Counted from the first letter of the stretch, positions 34,504 to 45,008 are shown. The stretch: DNA of 64,000 nt from Streptomyces klenkii (GCF_003626645.1 NZ_RBAM01000002.1:124001-188000); one strand, 5' to 3'. Program-made: numbers and translations. The notes: generated by a model from the sequence alone, not told the origin.

Positions 34504-35427
34504 ATGGGACGGTACGTGATCCGGCGCCTGCTCCAGATGGTCCCGGTGTTCATCGGCAGCACGTTCCTGATCTTCTTCATGGTCTACGCCCTGGGCGACC
34601 CCGTGGCCGCCCTCTTCGGCGACAAGGCGCCCGACCCCGCCACCGCCGCCCGCATCCGCCAGGAGCTCTACCTCGACGAGCCCCTGTGGAAGCAGTACGG
34701 GCACTACATGGGGCAGATCCTCTCGGGCAACTTCGGCACCGCCTTCAACGGCCAGCCGGTCACCGAGCTGATGGCCGACGCCTTTCCCGTCACCCTGCGC
34801 CTCACCCTCGTCGCGATCCTCTTCGAGATCGTCTTCGGCATCACCCTCGGCGTCCTCAGCGGGCTGCGCCGCGGCCGCTCCGCCGACACCACCGTGCTCC
34901 TGCTGACCCTGATCGTCGTCTCCGTCCCGACCTTCGTCAGCGGCTACGTCCTGCAATACCTCTTCGGCGTGAAGTGGGGGATCGTCTCCCCGTCCGTGTC
35001 CCCCGAGGCCCCCTTCGACGAGCTGATGCTGCCCGGCATCGTCCTCGCGCTGACCTCGCTCGCGTACGTCACCCGCCTCTCGCGCACCTCCATCGCCGAG
35101 AACTCCCGCGCCGACTACGTCCGCACGGCCGTCGCCAAGGGATTGCCGCGCCGCCGCGTCGTCACCCGGCACCTGCTGCGCAACTCCCTCATCCCCGTCG
35201 TCACCTTCATCGGCACCGACATCGGCGCGCTCATGGGCGGCGCCATCGTCACCGAGCGGATCTTCAACATCCACGGCGTCGGCTTCCAGCTCTACCAGGG
35301 CATCCTGCGGCAGAACTCGCCCACCGTCGTCGGCTTCGTGACCATCCTCGTCATCGTCTTCCTGCTCGCGAACCTGCTCGTCGACCTCCTCTACGCCGTG
35401 CTCGACCCGAGGATCCGCTATGCCTGA
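34504..35427 (+). CDS. Peptide ABC importer 2: permease (OppB type)
   Basis: A 307-residue OppB-like permease, starting GRYVIRRLLQMVPVFIGST. The ATPase-contact loop is TAVAKGLPRRRVVTRHLLRN and the end NLLVDLLYAVLDPRIR is shared with importer 1. It begins 8 bp after the lipoprotein gene, closer than in operon 1, and overlaps the next gene by 8 bp. Confidence 0.93.
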   Translation: MGRYVIRRLLQMVPVFIGSTFLIFFMVYALGDPVAALFGDKAPDPATAARIRQELYLDEPLWKQYGHYMGQILSGNFGTAFNGQPVTELMADAFPVTLRLTLVAILFEIVFGITLGVLSGLRRGRSADTTVLLLTLIVVSVPTFVSGYVLQYLFGVKWGIVSPSVSPEAPFDELMLPGIVLALTSLAYVTRLSRTSIAENSRADYVRTAVAKGLPRRRVVTRHLLRNSLIPVVTFIGTDIGALMGGAIVTERIFNIHGVGFQLYQGILRQNSPTVVGFVTILVIVFLLANLLVDLLYAVLDPRIRYA

Positions 35428-36427
35428 GCCCGATCCTTCCGACGCCGACGGCCGCGTCACGCCCGCCGGCGGCGACCCCGACGCGGCCGTCACCCCCGCC
35501 GGCGGCGGCGCCTCCTCGCTGGCCACCAGCGACGCGGAGACCCTCGAAGGCGGCCCCGTCCCCGGCGGCACCGCGAGCGGCAAGGCCCGCAGCCTGTGGT
35601 CCGACGCCTGGCACGACCTGCGCCGCAACCCCGTCTTCGTGATCTCCGCGCTGATCATCGTCTTCCTGGTGCTGATCGCCCTGTGGCCCGGCCTCATCGC
35701 CGGCGGGAACCCCCTGACCTGCGACCTCGCCAAGGCCCAGGAGGGCTCCCGGCCGGGCCACCCCTTCGGCTACGACACACAGGGCTGCGACGTCTACACC
35801 CGCACCGTCCACGGGGCCCGCGCCTCCATCACCGTCGGCATCTGCGCCACCGCCGGCGCCGCCCTCCTCGGCAGCGTGCTCGGCGGGCTGGCCGGCTTCT
35901 TCGGCGGCTGGTGGGACGCCCTGCTCTCCCGGATCGCCGACGTCTTCTTCGGCATCCCCATCATCCTGGGCGGCCTCGTCTTCCTCTCCGTCGTCACCGG
36001 CGGCTCCCTGTGGCCCGTCGTCGGCTTCATCGTGCTGCTCGGCTGGCCGCAGATCTCCCGCATCGCCCGCGGCTCCGTCGTCACCGCCCGCCAGCACGAC
36101 TACGTGCAGGCCGCGCGGGCCCTCGGCGCGGGCAACACCCGGCTGCTGCTGCGGCACATCGCGCCCAACGCCGTCGCCCCCGTCATCGTCGTCGCGACCA
36201 TCGCCCTCGGCACGTACATCGCCCTGGAGGCCACGCTGTCCTTCCTGGGCGTCGGCCTCAAACCGCCCACCGTGTCCTGGGGCATCGACATCTCCAACGC
36301 CTCCACCCAGATCCGCAACGCCCCCCACATGCTGCTGTGGCCCGCGGGCGCCCTGAGCATCACGGTGCTGGCGTTCATCATGCTCGGCGACGCGGTCCGC
36401 GACGCCCTCGACCCCAAACTGCGCTGA
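35420..36427 (+). CDS. Peptide ABC importer 2: permease (OppC type)
   Basis: A 335-residue OppC-like permease with an unusually long polar head of about 57 residues containing two near-copies of VTPAGG, then the OppC_N helix (VFVISALIIVFLVLIALW). The extracytoplasmic GYDTQGCDVYTRTVHGARAS, contact loop AARALGAGNTRLLLRHIAPN and C-terminus VRDALDPKLR define the type. ATG 35420 overlaps the preceding gene. Confidence 0.93.
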   Translation: MPEPDPSDADGRVTPAGGDPDAAVTPAGGGASSLATSDAETLEGGPVPGGTASGKARSLWSDAWHDLRRNPVFVISALIIVFLVLIALWPGLIAGGNPLTCDLAKAQEGSRPGHPFGYDTQGCDVYTRTVHGARASITVGICATAGAALLGSVLGGLAGFFGGWWDALLSRIADVFFGIPIILGGLVFLSVVTGGSLWPVVGFIVLLGWPQISRIARGSVVTARQHDYVQAARALGAGNTRLLLRHIAPNAVAPVIVVATIALGTYIALEATLSFLGVGLKPPTVSWGIDISNASTQIRNAPHMLLWPAGALSITVLAFIMLGDAVRDALDPKLR

Positions 36428-36438
36428 GGAGCGGGCGG

Positions 36439-37470
36439 ATGCACGAGGCACAGGAGGCGGCGGCCGCCGCCGTGACCCTGCCGGACGTACCCCTGCTGGA
36501 CGTGCGCGACCTGCACGTGGAGTTCCGCACCCGCGACGGCGTCGCCAAGGCCGTCAACGGCGTCAGCTACGGCGTCCGCGCCGGGGAGACGCTCGCCGTG
36601 CTCGGCGAGTCCGGCTCGGGCAAGTCCGTCACCGCCCAGGCCGTCATGGGCATCCTCGACTCCCCGCCCGGCCACGTCACCGGCGGCGAAGTGCTCTTCC
36701 GCGGCGAGGACCTGCTCACCATGGGCGGCGAGCGGCGCCGCCGGCTCCGCGGCGCCAAACTCTCCATGATCTTCCAGGACGCGCTGTCCGCCCTCAACCC
36801 CGTGATGAGCGTGGGCGCCCAGCTCGCCGAGATGTACTCCGTCCACGACGGCATGACCCGCAAGGACTCCCGGGCCAAGGCCGTCCAGATGATGGAGCGC
36901 GTCCGCATCCCTGCCGCGAAGGAACGCGCCGGCGACTACCCGCACCAGTTCTCCGGCGGCATGCGCCAGCGCATCATGATCGCCATGGCGCTGGCGCTCG
37001 AACCGGACCTCGTCATCGCCGACGAGCCCACCACCGCGCTCGACGTCACCGTCCAGGCCCAGGTCATGGACCTCCTCGCCGAGCTCCAGCGCGAATACCG
37101 CATGGGCCTGATCCTCATCACCCACGACCTGGGCGTCGTCGCGGACGTCGCCGACCGGATCGCCGTCATGTACGCCGGGCGGATCGTGGAGACCGCGCCC
37201 GTCCACGCGCTCTACGCCGCGCCCGCCCACCCGTACACCGCCGGCCTGCTCGGCTCCATCCCGCGCCTCGACCACAAGGGCAAGGAGCTCCACGCCATCA
37301 AGGGGCTGCCGCCCAGCCTCACCGACATCCCCGCCGGCTGCCCCTTCAACCCGCGCTGCCCCCGCGCCCAGGCCATCTGCCGCACCGACCGGCCGCCGCT
37401 CTTCGACGTCGCGCCCGGCCGGGCCAGCGCCTGCCACTTCTGGAAGGAGACCCTCGACGATGCCGGGTAA
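36439..37470 (+). CDS. Peptide ABC importer 2: ATPase (OppD type)
   Basis: A 343-residue ATPase with Walker [47 protein letters not shown] and the oligopeptide C-terminal motif [14 protein letters not shown] then CHFW. Sequence is nearly colinear and mostly identical with the importer 1 OppD protein, pointing to operon duplication. ATG 36439 follows GAGGAG; the open frame upstream is a shadow of the permease gene. It overlaps the next gene by 11 bp. Confidence 0.94.
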   Translation: MHEAQEAAAAAVTLPDVPLLDVRDLHVEFRTRDGVAKAVNGVSYGVRAGETLAVLGESGSGKSVTAQAVMGILDSPPGHVTGGEVLFRGEDLLTMGGERRRRLRGAKLSMIFQDALSALNPVMSVGAQLAEMYSVHDGMTRKDSRAKAVQMMERVRIPAAKERAGDYPHQFSGGMRQRIMIAMALALEPDLVIADEPTTALDVTVQAQVMDLLAELQREYRMGLILITHDLGVVADVADRIAVMYAGRIVETAPVHALYAAPAHPYTAGLLGSIPRLDHKGKELHAIKGLPPSLTDIPAGCPFNPRCPRAQAICRTDRPPLFDVAPGRASACHFWKETLDDAG

Positions 37471-38509
37471 CGGCGAGGCCATTCTGGAGGTGCGGGACCT
37501 GGTCAAGCACTACCCGCTCACCCGGGGAATCCTCTTCAAGAAGCAGGTCGGGGCCGTGCACGCCGTCGACGGCGTCTCCTTCGACCTGCGGCGCGGGGAG
37601 ACGCTCGGCATCGTGGGGGAGTCGGGGTGCGGCAAGTCGACCGTCGCGAAGCTGCTGGTCAACCTGGAACGGCCGACGTCCGGGCGGATCCTGTACAAGG
37701 GCGAGGACGTCACGCGCCTGTCCGGGCGCGCGCTCAAAGCCGTCCGGCGCAACATCCAGATGGTCTTCCAGGACCCCTACACCTCGCTCAACCCGCGGAT
37801 GACCGTCGGCGACATCATCGGCGAGCCGTACGACATCCACCCCGAGGTCGCGCCCAAGGGCGACCGGCGCGCCAAGGTCCGCGAACTCCTCGACGTCGTC
37901 GGCCTCAGCCCCGAGCACATCAACCGCTACCCGCACCAGTTCTCCGGCGGGCAGCGGCAGCGGATCGGCATCGCCCGGGGGCTCGCCCTCCGGCCGGAGA
38001 TCATCGTCGCCGACGAGCCGGTGTCCGCGCTGGACGTCTCCGTCCAGGCCCAGGTCGTCAACCTGCTGGAGCGGCTCCAGGACGAGTTCGACCTCGCGTA
38101 CGTCTTCATCGCCCACGACCTGTCGGTCGTCCGGCACATCTCGGACCGGGTCGCGGTCATGTACCTCGGGCGGTTCGCCGAAGCGGGCACGGACGCGCAG
38201 ATCTACGAGCACGCCACGCATCCGTACACGCAGGCCCTGCTCTCGGCCGTGCCGGTCCCGGACCCGCGGGCGCGGGCCGGTCGCGACCGGATCATCCTGA
38301 CGGGCGACGTGCCCTCGCCGGCGCACCCGCCGTCCGGGTGCCGGTTCCGCACACGCTGCTGGAAGGCGCGGGAGAAGTGCGCGCGGGTCGTGCCGCCCCT
38401 GGAGATCCCCGACTGGTTCCTGGAGGGCGGCGGCCCGGAGGCCCACGCGTCGGCGTGCCACTACGCGGAGGAACGTCCGGCCACGCCGGACGTCCCGCCC
38501 ACCGAGTGA
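37460..38509 (+). CDS. Peptide ABC importer 2: ATPase (OppF type)
   Basis: A 349-residue ATPase with Walker [59 protein letters not shown] and the C-terminal [14 protein letters not shown]. The N-terminal half matches importer 1 OppF almost residue for residue. It is the last gene of operon 2. No classical terminator follows directly, but the tandem repeat region 38530-38868 can fold extensively. Confidence 0.94.
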   Translation: MPGNGEAILEVRDLVKHYPLTRGILFKKQVGAVHAVDGVSFDLRRGETLGIVGESGCGKSTVAKLLVNLERPTSGRILYKGEDVTRLSGRALKAVRRNIQMVFQDPYTSLNPRMTVGDIIGEPYDIHPEVAPKGDRRAKVRELLDVVGLSPEHINRYPHQFSGGQRQRIGIARGLALRPEIIVADEPVSALDVSVQAQVVNLLERLQDEFDLAYVFIAHDLSVVRHISDRVAVMYLGRFAEAGTDAQIYEHATHPYTQALLSAVPVPDPRARAGRDRIILTGDVPSPAHPPSGCRFRTRCWKAREKCARVVPPLEIPDWFLEGGGPEAHASACHYAEERPATPDVPPTE

Positions 38510-38529
38510 CCCGGGGCGCCCACGACGCC

Positions 38530-38868
38530 CCTTCGCCGCGGCGGGATTTTTGCCCGCGGCAAGGGGGAGTCCGGGCGCCGGCGCCCGCCCGTCGCGCCGC
38601 GACACCCCTCCGCCGCGGCGGCGCTCAGCCCCTGCCGGGCTGTTCGGCGGTGCCGTGCGGCCTGGGGTCGGTCCGGTAGCGCCGGGGTTCGCCGTTGTGG
38701 TTGATCGCCGTTGCGGCGGGGTTGATTTGCCTGCGGCAAAGGGGAGTCCGGGCGCTCTCCCCGCCCCGTCGCCCTGCGACAACCCTCCGCCGCAGCGGCG
38801 CTCAGCCCCCGCCGGGCTGTCCGGCGGTGCCGTGCGGCCTGGGGCCGGTCCGGCGTCGCCCGGGGCTA
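38530..38868. repeat. Tandem duplication of a 177-bp intergenic sequence
   Basis: Two imperfect copies lie head to tail between the convergent ATPase genes. Landmarks recur at a spacing of 177 bp: GGGGAGTCCGGGCGC (about 38564 and 38741), a CTCCGCCGC-GCGGCGCTCAG block, and GGCGGTGCCGTGCGGCCTGG. The second copy is slightly shorter. No gene was recognised; the whole gap 38510-38865 is filled by the repeat. Confidence 0.75.
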
Positions 38869-39903
38869 CCGGGCCGCAGGGGCCGCCGCCGTCGTCGGGG
38901 GCTCCGGGAAGTGGCAGGCCGATAGGTGGCCCTCGGCCGAGTCGGGGGCCCGTACCAGTGGTGGGGCCTCCGCGGCGCAGCGGTCCCGCGCCTTCCAGCA
39001 GCGTGTGCGGAAGCGGCAGCCCGACGGCGGCGCGATCGGGGAGGGGACGTCGCCGGTGAGCCGGATCCTTTCGCGAGGGGACGCCCAGTCCCCGAGCACC
39101 GGTACTGCCGACAGCAGCGCGTGCGTGTACGGATGCCGCGGCCGCCCGTAGATGTCGTCCCGCGTGCCGACCTCCACGATCCTGCCGAGGTACATGACCG
39201 CGACCCGGTGCGAGACGTGCCGCACGACCGCCAGGTCGTGGGCGATGAACAGGAAGGCGATTCCCAGCTCCCGTTGCAGCCGTTGCAGCAGGTTGACGAC
39301 CTGGGCCTGGATGGAGACGTCCAGCGCGGACACCGGCTCGTCGGCGACGACGACCTTCGGTTCGAGGGCGAGGGCCCGCGCGACCCCGATCCGCTGCCGC
39401 TGCCCGCCGGAGAACTCGTGCGGGAAGCGGTTGTAGTGCTCGGGGTTCAGGCCCACGGTCTCCAGGAGCTCGCGCACGCGCCCCTCGCGCCCGCCCGGCG
39501 GGGTGACGCCGTGGATCTCCATCGGCCCGGAGATGATCTTTCCGACCGTGTGCCGGGGGTTCAGTGACGCGTACGGGTCCTGGAAGATCATCTGGATTTC
39601 GGAGCGGACGGGCGCGAGCTCCTTGCGGCTCGCGCGCGTGATGTCCTCTCCGCGGTAGAGGATCCGCCCGGCGGACGGCTCCAGGAGCCGGGTGAGCAGC
39701 CGCCCCGTCGTGGACTTGCCGCAGCCGGACTCGCCGACGAGGCCGAAGCTCTCCCCGGCCCGTACGGTCAGGTCGATGCCGTCGACGGCCTGTACGGCGC
39801 CGACGGTCCGTTTGATGGGAAAGCCGCCCCGTACGGGGAAGTGCTTGGTGAGCTTCTCCGCGACGAGCAGCGGCTCGCCGCCCCGGGGGCTCGTGTCGTC
39901 CAT
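38866..39903 (-). CDS. Peptide ABC importer 3: ATPase (OppF type)
   Basis: A 345-residue ATPase with [56 protein letters not shown] and [14 protein letters not shown]. It is more distant from the OppF proteins of importers 1 and 2 than these are from each other. ATG 39903 is chosen, with GAGGAG upstream; the frame continues upstream only as a shadow of the next gene. It is last in a five-gene minus-strand operon. Confidence 0.93.
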   Translation of the reverse strand: MDDTSPRGGEPLLVAEKLTKHFPVRGGFPIKRTVGAVQAVDGIDLTVRAGESFGLVGESGCGKSTTGRLLTRLLEPSAGRILYRGEDITRASRKELAPVRSEIQMIFQDPYASLNPRHTVGKIISGPMEIHGVTPPGGREGRVRELLETVGLNPEHYNRFPHEFSGGQRQRIGVARALALEPKVVVADEPVSALDVSIQAQVVNLLQRLQRELGIAFLFIAHDLAVVRHVSHRVAVMYLGRIVEVGTRDDIYGRPRHPYTHALLSAVPVLGDWASPRERIRLTGDVPSPIAPPSGCRFRTRCWKARDRCAAEAPPLVRAPDSAEGHLSACHFPEPPTTAAAPAAR

Positions 39904-39914
39904 GGCGTCTCTCC

Positions 39915-40931
39915 TCAGCCGAGCCGGGGCCGGATCTGCTCTGCGAACACGCTGCGCTGCCGCTCCTCGGAGAGGTGGCACGCGGCCCCCCGCCCGGGCG
40001 GCAGGCCGGGCCGTTCCGTGCGGCACCGGTCCCCTCCGACCTCGGAGACGTACCCGCACCGTGGGTGGAACGGGCAGCCCGGCGGCGGGGCGAGCAGGCT
40101 CGGCGGGGTGCCCGGGATGGGCGTGAGCGGCTCGTCGACGGAGGCGGCCAGCCGCGGCATGGAGCCCAGCAGCCCCCACGTGTAGGGGTGCCGGGGCGCC
40201 CGCAGCACCTCCCGTACGGGCCCCTGCTCGACGGCCCTGCCCGCGTACATCACGAGCAGGTCGTCGACCGTGCCGGCAACGACGCCGAGATCGTGCGTGA
40301 TGAGGATGATCGCCGCGCCCGTTTCCTGCTGGAGCTCCCCCAGCAGGTCGAGGATCTGCGCCTGGACAGTGACGTCGAGCGCGGTGGTCGGCTCGTCGGC
40401 GATGAGGAGCTCGGGGTCGCAGACCAGCGCCATCGCGATCATCGCCCGCTGCCGCATCCCGCCGGAGAACTGGTGCGGGTAGTCGTCCACGCGCAGCTCC
40501 GGCTGCGGGATGCCGACCCGCCGCAGCATCTCGACGGCCCGCAGCCGCGCCTCCCGCCGGGACGCGCCGGTGTGCTTGCGGTACGGCTCGGCGATCTGCC
40601 GGCCGACCGTGTAGTACGGGGAGAGGGCGGTGAGCGAGTCCTGGAAGATCATCGCCGCCTTGTTCCCGCGCAGCTTCTCCAGGACGGACTCGGGCGCGCC
40701 GGTCATCTCCTGCCCGTCCAGCAGGATCTCGCCGCGGATCTCGGTGGTGCGCGGGTCGTGCAGCCCGAGCACGGCGAGGTTGGTGACGGACTTCCCGGAG
40801 CCGGACTCGCCGACGATGCCGAGCGTGCGGCCGCGCTCCAGGGTGAACGACAGGCCGTCGACGGCCCGTACGGTGCCGTCCTCGGTGGAGAAGCGGACGC
40901 TCAGGTCCCGTACGGAGAGAAATGCGTTCAC
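39915..40931 (-). CDS. Peptide ABC importer 3: ATPase (OppD type)
   Basis: A 338-residue ATPase with [55 protein letters not shown], the H-loop ITHDLG and the C-terminal [18 protein letters not shown]. The usual SALNP of the Q-loop region is TALSP here. GTG 40931 gives [12 protein letters not shown]. It sits 11 bp upstream of the OppF gene and 10 bp after the permease gene. Confidence 0.93.
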   Translation of the reverse strand: MNAFLSVRDLSVRFSTEDGTVRAVDGLSFTLERGRTLGIVGESGSGKSVTNLAVLGLHDPRTTEIRGEILLDGQEMTGAPESVLEKLRGNKAAMIFQDSLTALSPYYTVGRQIAEPYRKHTGASRREARLRAVEMLRRVGIPQPELRVDDYPHQFSGGMRQRAMIAMALVCDPELLIADEPTTALDVTVQAQILDLLGELQQETGAAIILITHDLGVVAGTVDDLLVMYAGRAVEQGPVREVLRAPRHPYTWGLLGSMPRLAASVDEPLTPIPGTPPSLLAPPPGCPFHPRCGYVSEVGGDRCRTERPGLPPGRGAACHLSEERQRSVFAEQIRPRLG

Positions 40932-40941
40932 ACGAGTCCCC

Positions 40942-41919
40942 CTAGGCGAGCCGCACGCGCGGGTCGATGACGGCGTACGCGGCGTCCACCACGATGTTGG
41001 CGACGACGATCGCCGTGCAGCCGACGAGCATCACGGCCATCAGCGTGGGCAGGTCGGTCTCGCTCACGGAGGACACCGCGAGCCGCCCCAGCCCGTGCAG
41101 GCTGAAGGTGAACTCGGTGATGATCGCCCCGCCGAACAGCGACCCGAGGTCGATGCCGAAGATGGTGACGATGGGCGCGAGCGCGCCCCGCCACGCGTAG
41201 CGGAAGAAGACCGTGCGCCGCCCGAGCCCCTTGGCACGGGCGGTGCGCACGTGGTCCTCGCCGAGCTGTTCGATCATCTGGGAGCGCGTCATCCGGCTGT
41301 AGTTGGCGATGAAGATGATGGACAGCACCAGCCAGGGGATGAGCATCCCGGTGAACCACTTCACGGGGTTCTCGGTGATCGGGTAGTAGGCCGGGTTGTC
41401 CATCCAGTGCAGCCCGCTGACGAGCACGGCGAGGGCGATGACGCCGACGAAGTAGATCTGGAGGGAGTTGCCGACGAGCGACAGGGAGCTGAAGAACTTG
41501 TCGATCCAGGTCCCCCGGAAGGCCGCGGCGATCATGCCGATGCCCACGCCGACGACGAGGAAGACGACGGCGCCGCCGACCGTGATGGACAAGGTGGTGG
41601 GGAAGCGGTCCACGATCGTGCCCCAGACCGGCTGCTGGTTGGAGAACGAGTAGCCGAAGCAGGGCGCCGGGCAGTGGCCGACGGTGAAGTCGCGGCCGGT
41701 GAAGATGCCCGCCATGTAGTGCCAGTACTGCACGGGGACCGGCTGGTCCAGGCCCAGGTTCTTGTTGATCAGGGCGAGGGCGTCCGGGGTGCAGTTCTTG
41801 CCGCAGGACATCAGGGCCGGCTGCGAGGGCAGCGCGAAGAAGAGGGCGAAGGTGATCGCGCTGATGAGCACGATGATGACGAGGGCGCCGAGCGTGCGGC
41901 GGGCGAGGAAGCGCAGCAC
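40942..41919 (-). CDS. Peptide ABC importer 3: permease (OppB type)
   Basis: A 325-residue permease starting at GTG 41919 (MLRFLARRTLGALVIIVLIS). It carries two extra cysteine-bearing extracytoplasmic stretches (SCGKNCTPDA and HCPAPCFGY) not present in importers 1 and 2. The contact loop is ARAKGLGRRTVFFRYAWRG, and the end is AYAVIDPRVRLA. It lies 6 bp after the binding-protein gene. Confidence 0.92.
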   Translation of the reverse strand: MLRFLARRTLGALVIIVLISAITFALFFALPSQPALMSCGKNCTPDALALINKNLGLDQPVPVQYWHYMAGIFTGRDFTVGHCPAPCFGYSFSNQQPVWGTIVDRFPTTLSITVGGAVVFLVVGVGIGMIAAAFRGTWIDKFFSSLSLVGNSLQIYFVGVIALAVLVSGLHWMDNPAYYPITENPVKWFTGMLIPWLVLSIIFIANYSRMTRSQMIEQLGEDHVRTARAKGLGRRTVFFRYAWRGALAPIVTIFGIDLGSLFGGAIITEFTFSLHGLGRLAVSSVSETDLPTLMAVMLVGCTAIVVANIVVDAAYAVIDPRVRLA

Positions 41920-41925
41920 GGCCGG

Positions 41926-43758
41926 CTACTTCACGTAGACGCCGGTCGGGTCGACCGTCCCGTAGACCGGCTGGTAGCGGATGCCGCCCAGGTTCGAGCC
42001 CCACAGGGAGAACTGGGTGTTGTAGAAGGTCGGCACGCCCGGCACGTCCTCGGTGAAGATCTTGTCGGCGAGCTGCTGCCACTCGGGGGCGGCCTTCTTC
42101 ACGTCCGGGACGGCGCTGATGCGGTCGATCGCGGCGTTGACGGCGGGGTTGTTGAGGTGGCCGTAGTTCTGGGCGCCGTCGGCGATCTGCCGGCCGTCGA
42201 ACAGCGGGGGCACGACGGTCGAGGAGACGGGCCAGTCCGCGCCCCACGAGGTGCGGTAGATGTCGAATTTGTTCTTGACCTCGGCGATCGCGGTCCGCCA
42301 GGTGTTGGCGTCGATTTCCTTCTTCTGCACCTTGAAGCCGGCCCGCTCCAGGGCCTGGGTGACGACCACGGAGACCTTCTGCTGGAGGTCGGTGTTGGGG
42401 TACGCGTAGACGATCTCCTGGCCCTCCTTGCCGGCCTGCTTGAGCAGCTCGCGGGCCTTGTCGGGGTCGCCGGCCGGCTTGGCCTTCTTCCCGAACGGGT
42501 CGGTCGGCTTGTAGCCGTCCATGGCGGGGGAGAGGTAGTTGGTGGCGAGCACCCCGGCGGTGGCGCCGCCCATCTGCTGGAGGATCTGCCCGTTGGGCAT
42601 CGCGTACGCGAGGGCCTTGCGGACGTTGACGTCCTTGAGCCGGTCCATGTTGAAGCTGATGTAGTCCACGTACGGCTGGATCTCCACGAAGCGGCGCGCC
42701 TTGGTGTCGGCCTGGCCGAGGACCTTCTCGGTCATCTCCGGGGCGACGGCGTTGGTGAACGACAGGGTGTTCTTGTCGGCGCCCTGGTCGGCGAGGAAGC
42801 GCCGGGTGGAGTCCGCGTACTGGTGGCCGAAGCTGATCTCGAACCGGTCGGCGTACTGGTGCCGGATCGGGTCGGTCTTGGCGTCCCAGTTCTCGTTGCG
42901 GACGAGAGTGAGGGATTTTCCGACCTTGTAGTCGCCGACCTTGTACGGGCCGGAGGAGACGGGGGCGTTGTCGTACTTGCGCTGGGTGTCCTTCTCGGCC
43001 TTGACGGGGCCGATGTTGGGCATGGCGGTCGCGAACGGCGTGTCGGCGTGCGGCTGACGGAAGTGGAAGACGATCGTCTTGTCGTCCGGGGTGTCGAGCA
43101 CGGACGCCGACAGGTGGGCGCCCTTGTACGGGCCGTCGGGCAGCGCCTTGCGGAAGTCGGCGCCGTCGCCGGAGAGCCACTGGGGGACGTACAGCGGGCC
43201 GTCGGTCTCGAAGGACGCGTAGAGCCGCTCGACGCCCCAGCGCACGTCCTTGGCCGTGATCGGCGAGCCGTCCTCGAACTTCAGCCCGTCCTTGAGGGTG
43301 AACTTCCAGGTCTTCCCGCCGTCGGAGGCGGTGCCCGCGTCGGTCGCGAGGTCGCCGACGACCTTGACGCGGCCCTTGTCGTCCACCTTGTACGAGGTGA
43401 GCGTGCGGTTGTAGAGCATCTGGTCGGCGAGCATGTCGCTGTAGTAGATCTGCCCGGGGTCCAGGTGCAGGAAGGCGTCGCGCTGGAGGACGCCGACCGT
43501 GCCGCCCTTCTTCGCGCCCGGCACTTCGGGGGCGGGCCCGGCCGAGTCGTCCTTGGTGCCGATCGAGTAGTTGGCGGAGGTGTTCTTGTCCGAGCCGGGG
43601 CCCTCGCTCTTGTCCCCGCCTCCGCCCCCGCCGCCTCCGCTGCTGCACGCGGAGAGGACCAGGGCGCCGGCCGCGAGGGCGGCGGTGGTGGAGGAGGCGA
43701 GCCGGAGTCTGCTCCTGCGGGACCGTGTGCTTCTGGGGGATCGCGCCGTGGGCTTCAT
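41926..43758 (-). CDS. Peptide ABC importer 3: peptide-binding lipoprotein
   Basis: A 610-residue OppA/DppA-like lipoprotein with a very basic head, lipobox LSA-Cys38 and a poly-Gly linker. Landmarks are AKKGGTVGVLQRDAFLHLDP, WKFTLKDGLKFEDGSPITAK, SSGPYKVGDYKVG, RKALAYAMPNGQI and FDIYRTSWGADWP. It is longer than the binding proteins of importers 1 and 2 and not closely related to them. ATG 43758 is chosen for the complete signal sequence; the frame remains open upstream into the neighbouring permease gene as a shadow. Confidence 0.92.
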   Translation of the reverse strand: MKPTARSPRSTRSRRSRLRLASSTTAALAAGALVLSACSSGGGGGGGGDKSEGPGSDKNTSANYSIGTKDDSAGPAPEVPGAKKGGTVGVLQRDAFLHLDPGQIYYSDMLADQMLYNRTLTSYKVDDKGRVKVVGDLATDAGTASDGGKTWKFTLKDGLKFEDGSPITAKDVRWGVERLYASFETDGPLYVPQWLSGDGADFRKALPDGPYKGAHLSASVLDTPDDKTIVFHFRQPHADTPFATAMPNIGPVKAEKDTQRKYDNAPVSSGPYKVGDYKVGKSLTLVRNENWDAKTDPIRHQYADRFEISFGHQYADSTRRFLADQGADKNTLSFTNAVAPEMTEKVLGQADTKARRFVEIQPYVDYISFNMDRLKDVNVRKALAYAMPNGQILQQMGGATAGVLATNYLSPAMDGYKPTDPFGKKAKPAGDPDKARELLKQAGKEGQEIVYAYPNTDLQQKVSVVVTQALERAGFKVQKKEIDANTWRTAIAEVKNKFDIYRTSWGADWPVSSTVVPPLFDGRQIADGAQNYGHLNNPAVNAAIDRISAVPDVKKAAPEWQQLADKIFTEDVPGVPTFYNTQFSLWGSNLGGIRYQPVYGTVDPTGVYVK

Positions 43759-43808
43759 GATCGATGCACCTGCCTGTCCGTCGCTAGCCGGTTCTTGCGT
43801 GCACGTCC

Positions 43809-44786
43809 TCAGCGTCCGGTCCGCGGGTCGAAGGCGTCCCGGACCGAGTCCCCGAGCAGGTTGAAGGCGACCACGAAAACGATCATGGCGAGGCCGGGGA
43901 AGAAGATGTAGGTGATGTCGCTCTCGTAGTAGTGGGCGCCGTTGGCGAACATCCGGCCCCAGTCGGGCGTCGGCTCCACGATGCCGACGCCGATGAAGGA
44001 CAGCCCGGCCTCGATCGTCACGAAGCTCGGGAGCATCAGCGTGGACTGCACCAGAATCGGCGTCCAGAGGTTCGGCAGCAGCTCCTTGCTGATGATCCGC
44101 CAGGGCGAGGCGCCCGTGACCTTCGCCGCCTCGACGAACTCCCGCTCCCGCAGGCTCAGCACCTGCCCGCGCAGCAGCCGCGCCAGCCCCATCCAGCCCA
44201 GCACCCACAGCACCAGAATGAGCGTCACGACCCGCAGATAGGTGGGCGTCTCCTTCTCCGGGCTCACGAAGAGGGAGTAGACGACCGGAGTGAAGGCGAT
44301 GAACGACAGCTGGCTCGGGAAGGCCAGCAGCAGATCGATGAAGCGTCCGAGCAGATAATCGGTCCGGCCACCGAGATAGCCGGCCGTCACCCCGATGAGC
44401 ACACCCGTCAGAACACACAGGACGGTTGCCGCCGCGGCGATGAGCAGCGAGGTACGGATTCCGTAGACGAGCTGTGTCAGGACGTCCCGGCCGAGGGTGG
44501 GTTCGAGACCGAACCAGAAGCTCCCGGAGATCCCCCCGTTGGGCTTGACCGGATAGCCGTACTCGTTGAGCAGGCCCGGCTCGTCCAGCCCGTACGTCTG
44601 CGTCGGGTTCTTTCCGTAGACCTTCGAGATGAGCGGCGCCGCCAGGGCGACGAGGAAGAAGAACGTCACCACGTAAGCCGATACGACACCCGGACGGTCG
44701 CGTTTGAAGCGCCGCCACATCAGCTGTCCGGGTGATCTGCCGGCCGGCCCCGCTGGTGCCACCGGGGCCGGGGAAGGACTCGTCAT
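43809..44786 (-). CDS. Peptide ABC importer 3: permease (OppC type)
   Basis: A 325-residue OppC-like permease and the first gene of operon 3. Family signs are WRRFKRDRPGVVSAYVVTFF (OppC_N), FWFGLEPTLGRDVLTQLVYG, the contact loop AAKVTGASPWRIISKELLPN and VRDAFDPRTGR. ATG 44786 gives MTSPSPAPVAP; a GTG 21 bp upstream is possible. The permease-first order differs from operons 1 and 2, where the binding protein comes first. Confidence 0.92.
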   Translation of the reverse strand: MTSPSPAPVAPAGPAGRSPGQLMWRRFKRDRPGVVSAYVVTFFFLVALAAPLISKVYGKNPTQTYGLDEPGLLNEYGYPVKPNGGISGSFWFGLEPTLGRDVLTQLVYGIRTSLLIAAAATVLCVLTGVLIGVTAGYLGGRTDYLLGRFIDLLLAFPSQLSFIAFTPVVYSLFVSPEKETPTYLRVVTLILVLWVLGWMGLARLLRGQVLSLREREFVEAAKVTGASPWRIISKELLPNLWTPILVQSTLMLPSFVTIEAGLSFIGVGIVEPTPDWGRMFANGAHYYESDITYIFFPGLAMIVFVVAFNLLGDSVRDAFDPRTGR

Positions 44787-44951
44787 CGCTTCGATCCCCC
44801 GCACTGTCGTCGTGTCGATCCCTCGCGGATGCCGTTCCCGCGCGGAGGGTTGAGCGGACTCTGACAACGGAGCCGCGGTCCGGTCAAGAGGGCTGCGCAA
44901 CAGCGCGCGGGGGAGCGCACTTCTTTGAACGAAGGATGAGCGGATCGACGA

Positions 44952-44986
44952 CGCGGCGTGCTTGACAGGGAGTCGAGCACGCCGCG
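44952..44986 (-). terminator. Terminator of the S9 peptidase gene
   Basis: A 15-bp stem with one G-T pair (44952-44966 with 44972-44986) and a 5-nt loop, 23 nt beyond the peptidase stop on the minus strand. There is no T-run. It separates the peptidase gene from importer operon 3. Confidence 0.7.
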
Positions 44987-45008
44987 CGCGGGGTTCAGCT
45001 ATGGAGCG

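Noticed and set aside
44787..44950. A TTGACC / TCAGAG promoter for importer operon 3 (minus strand)
   Set aside because: The spacing is about right but the -10 match is poor, so it was not listed as a feature.
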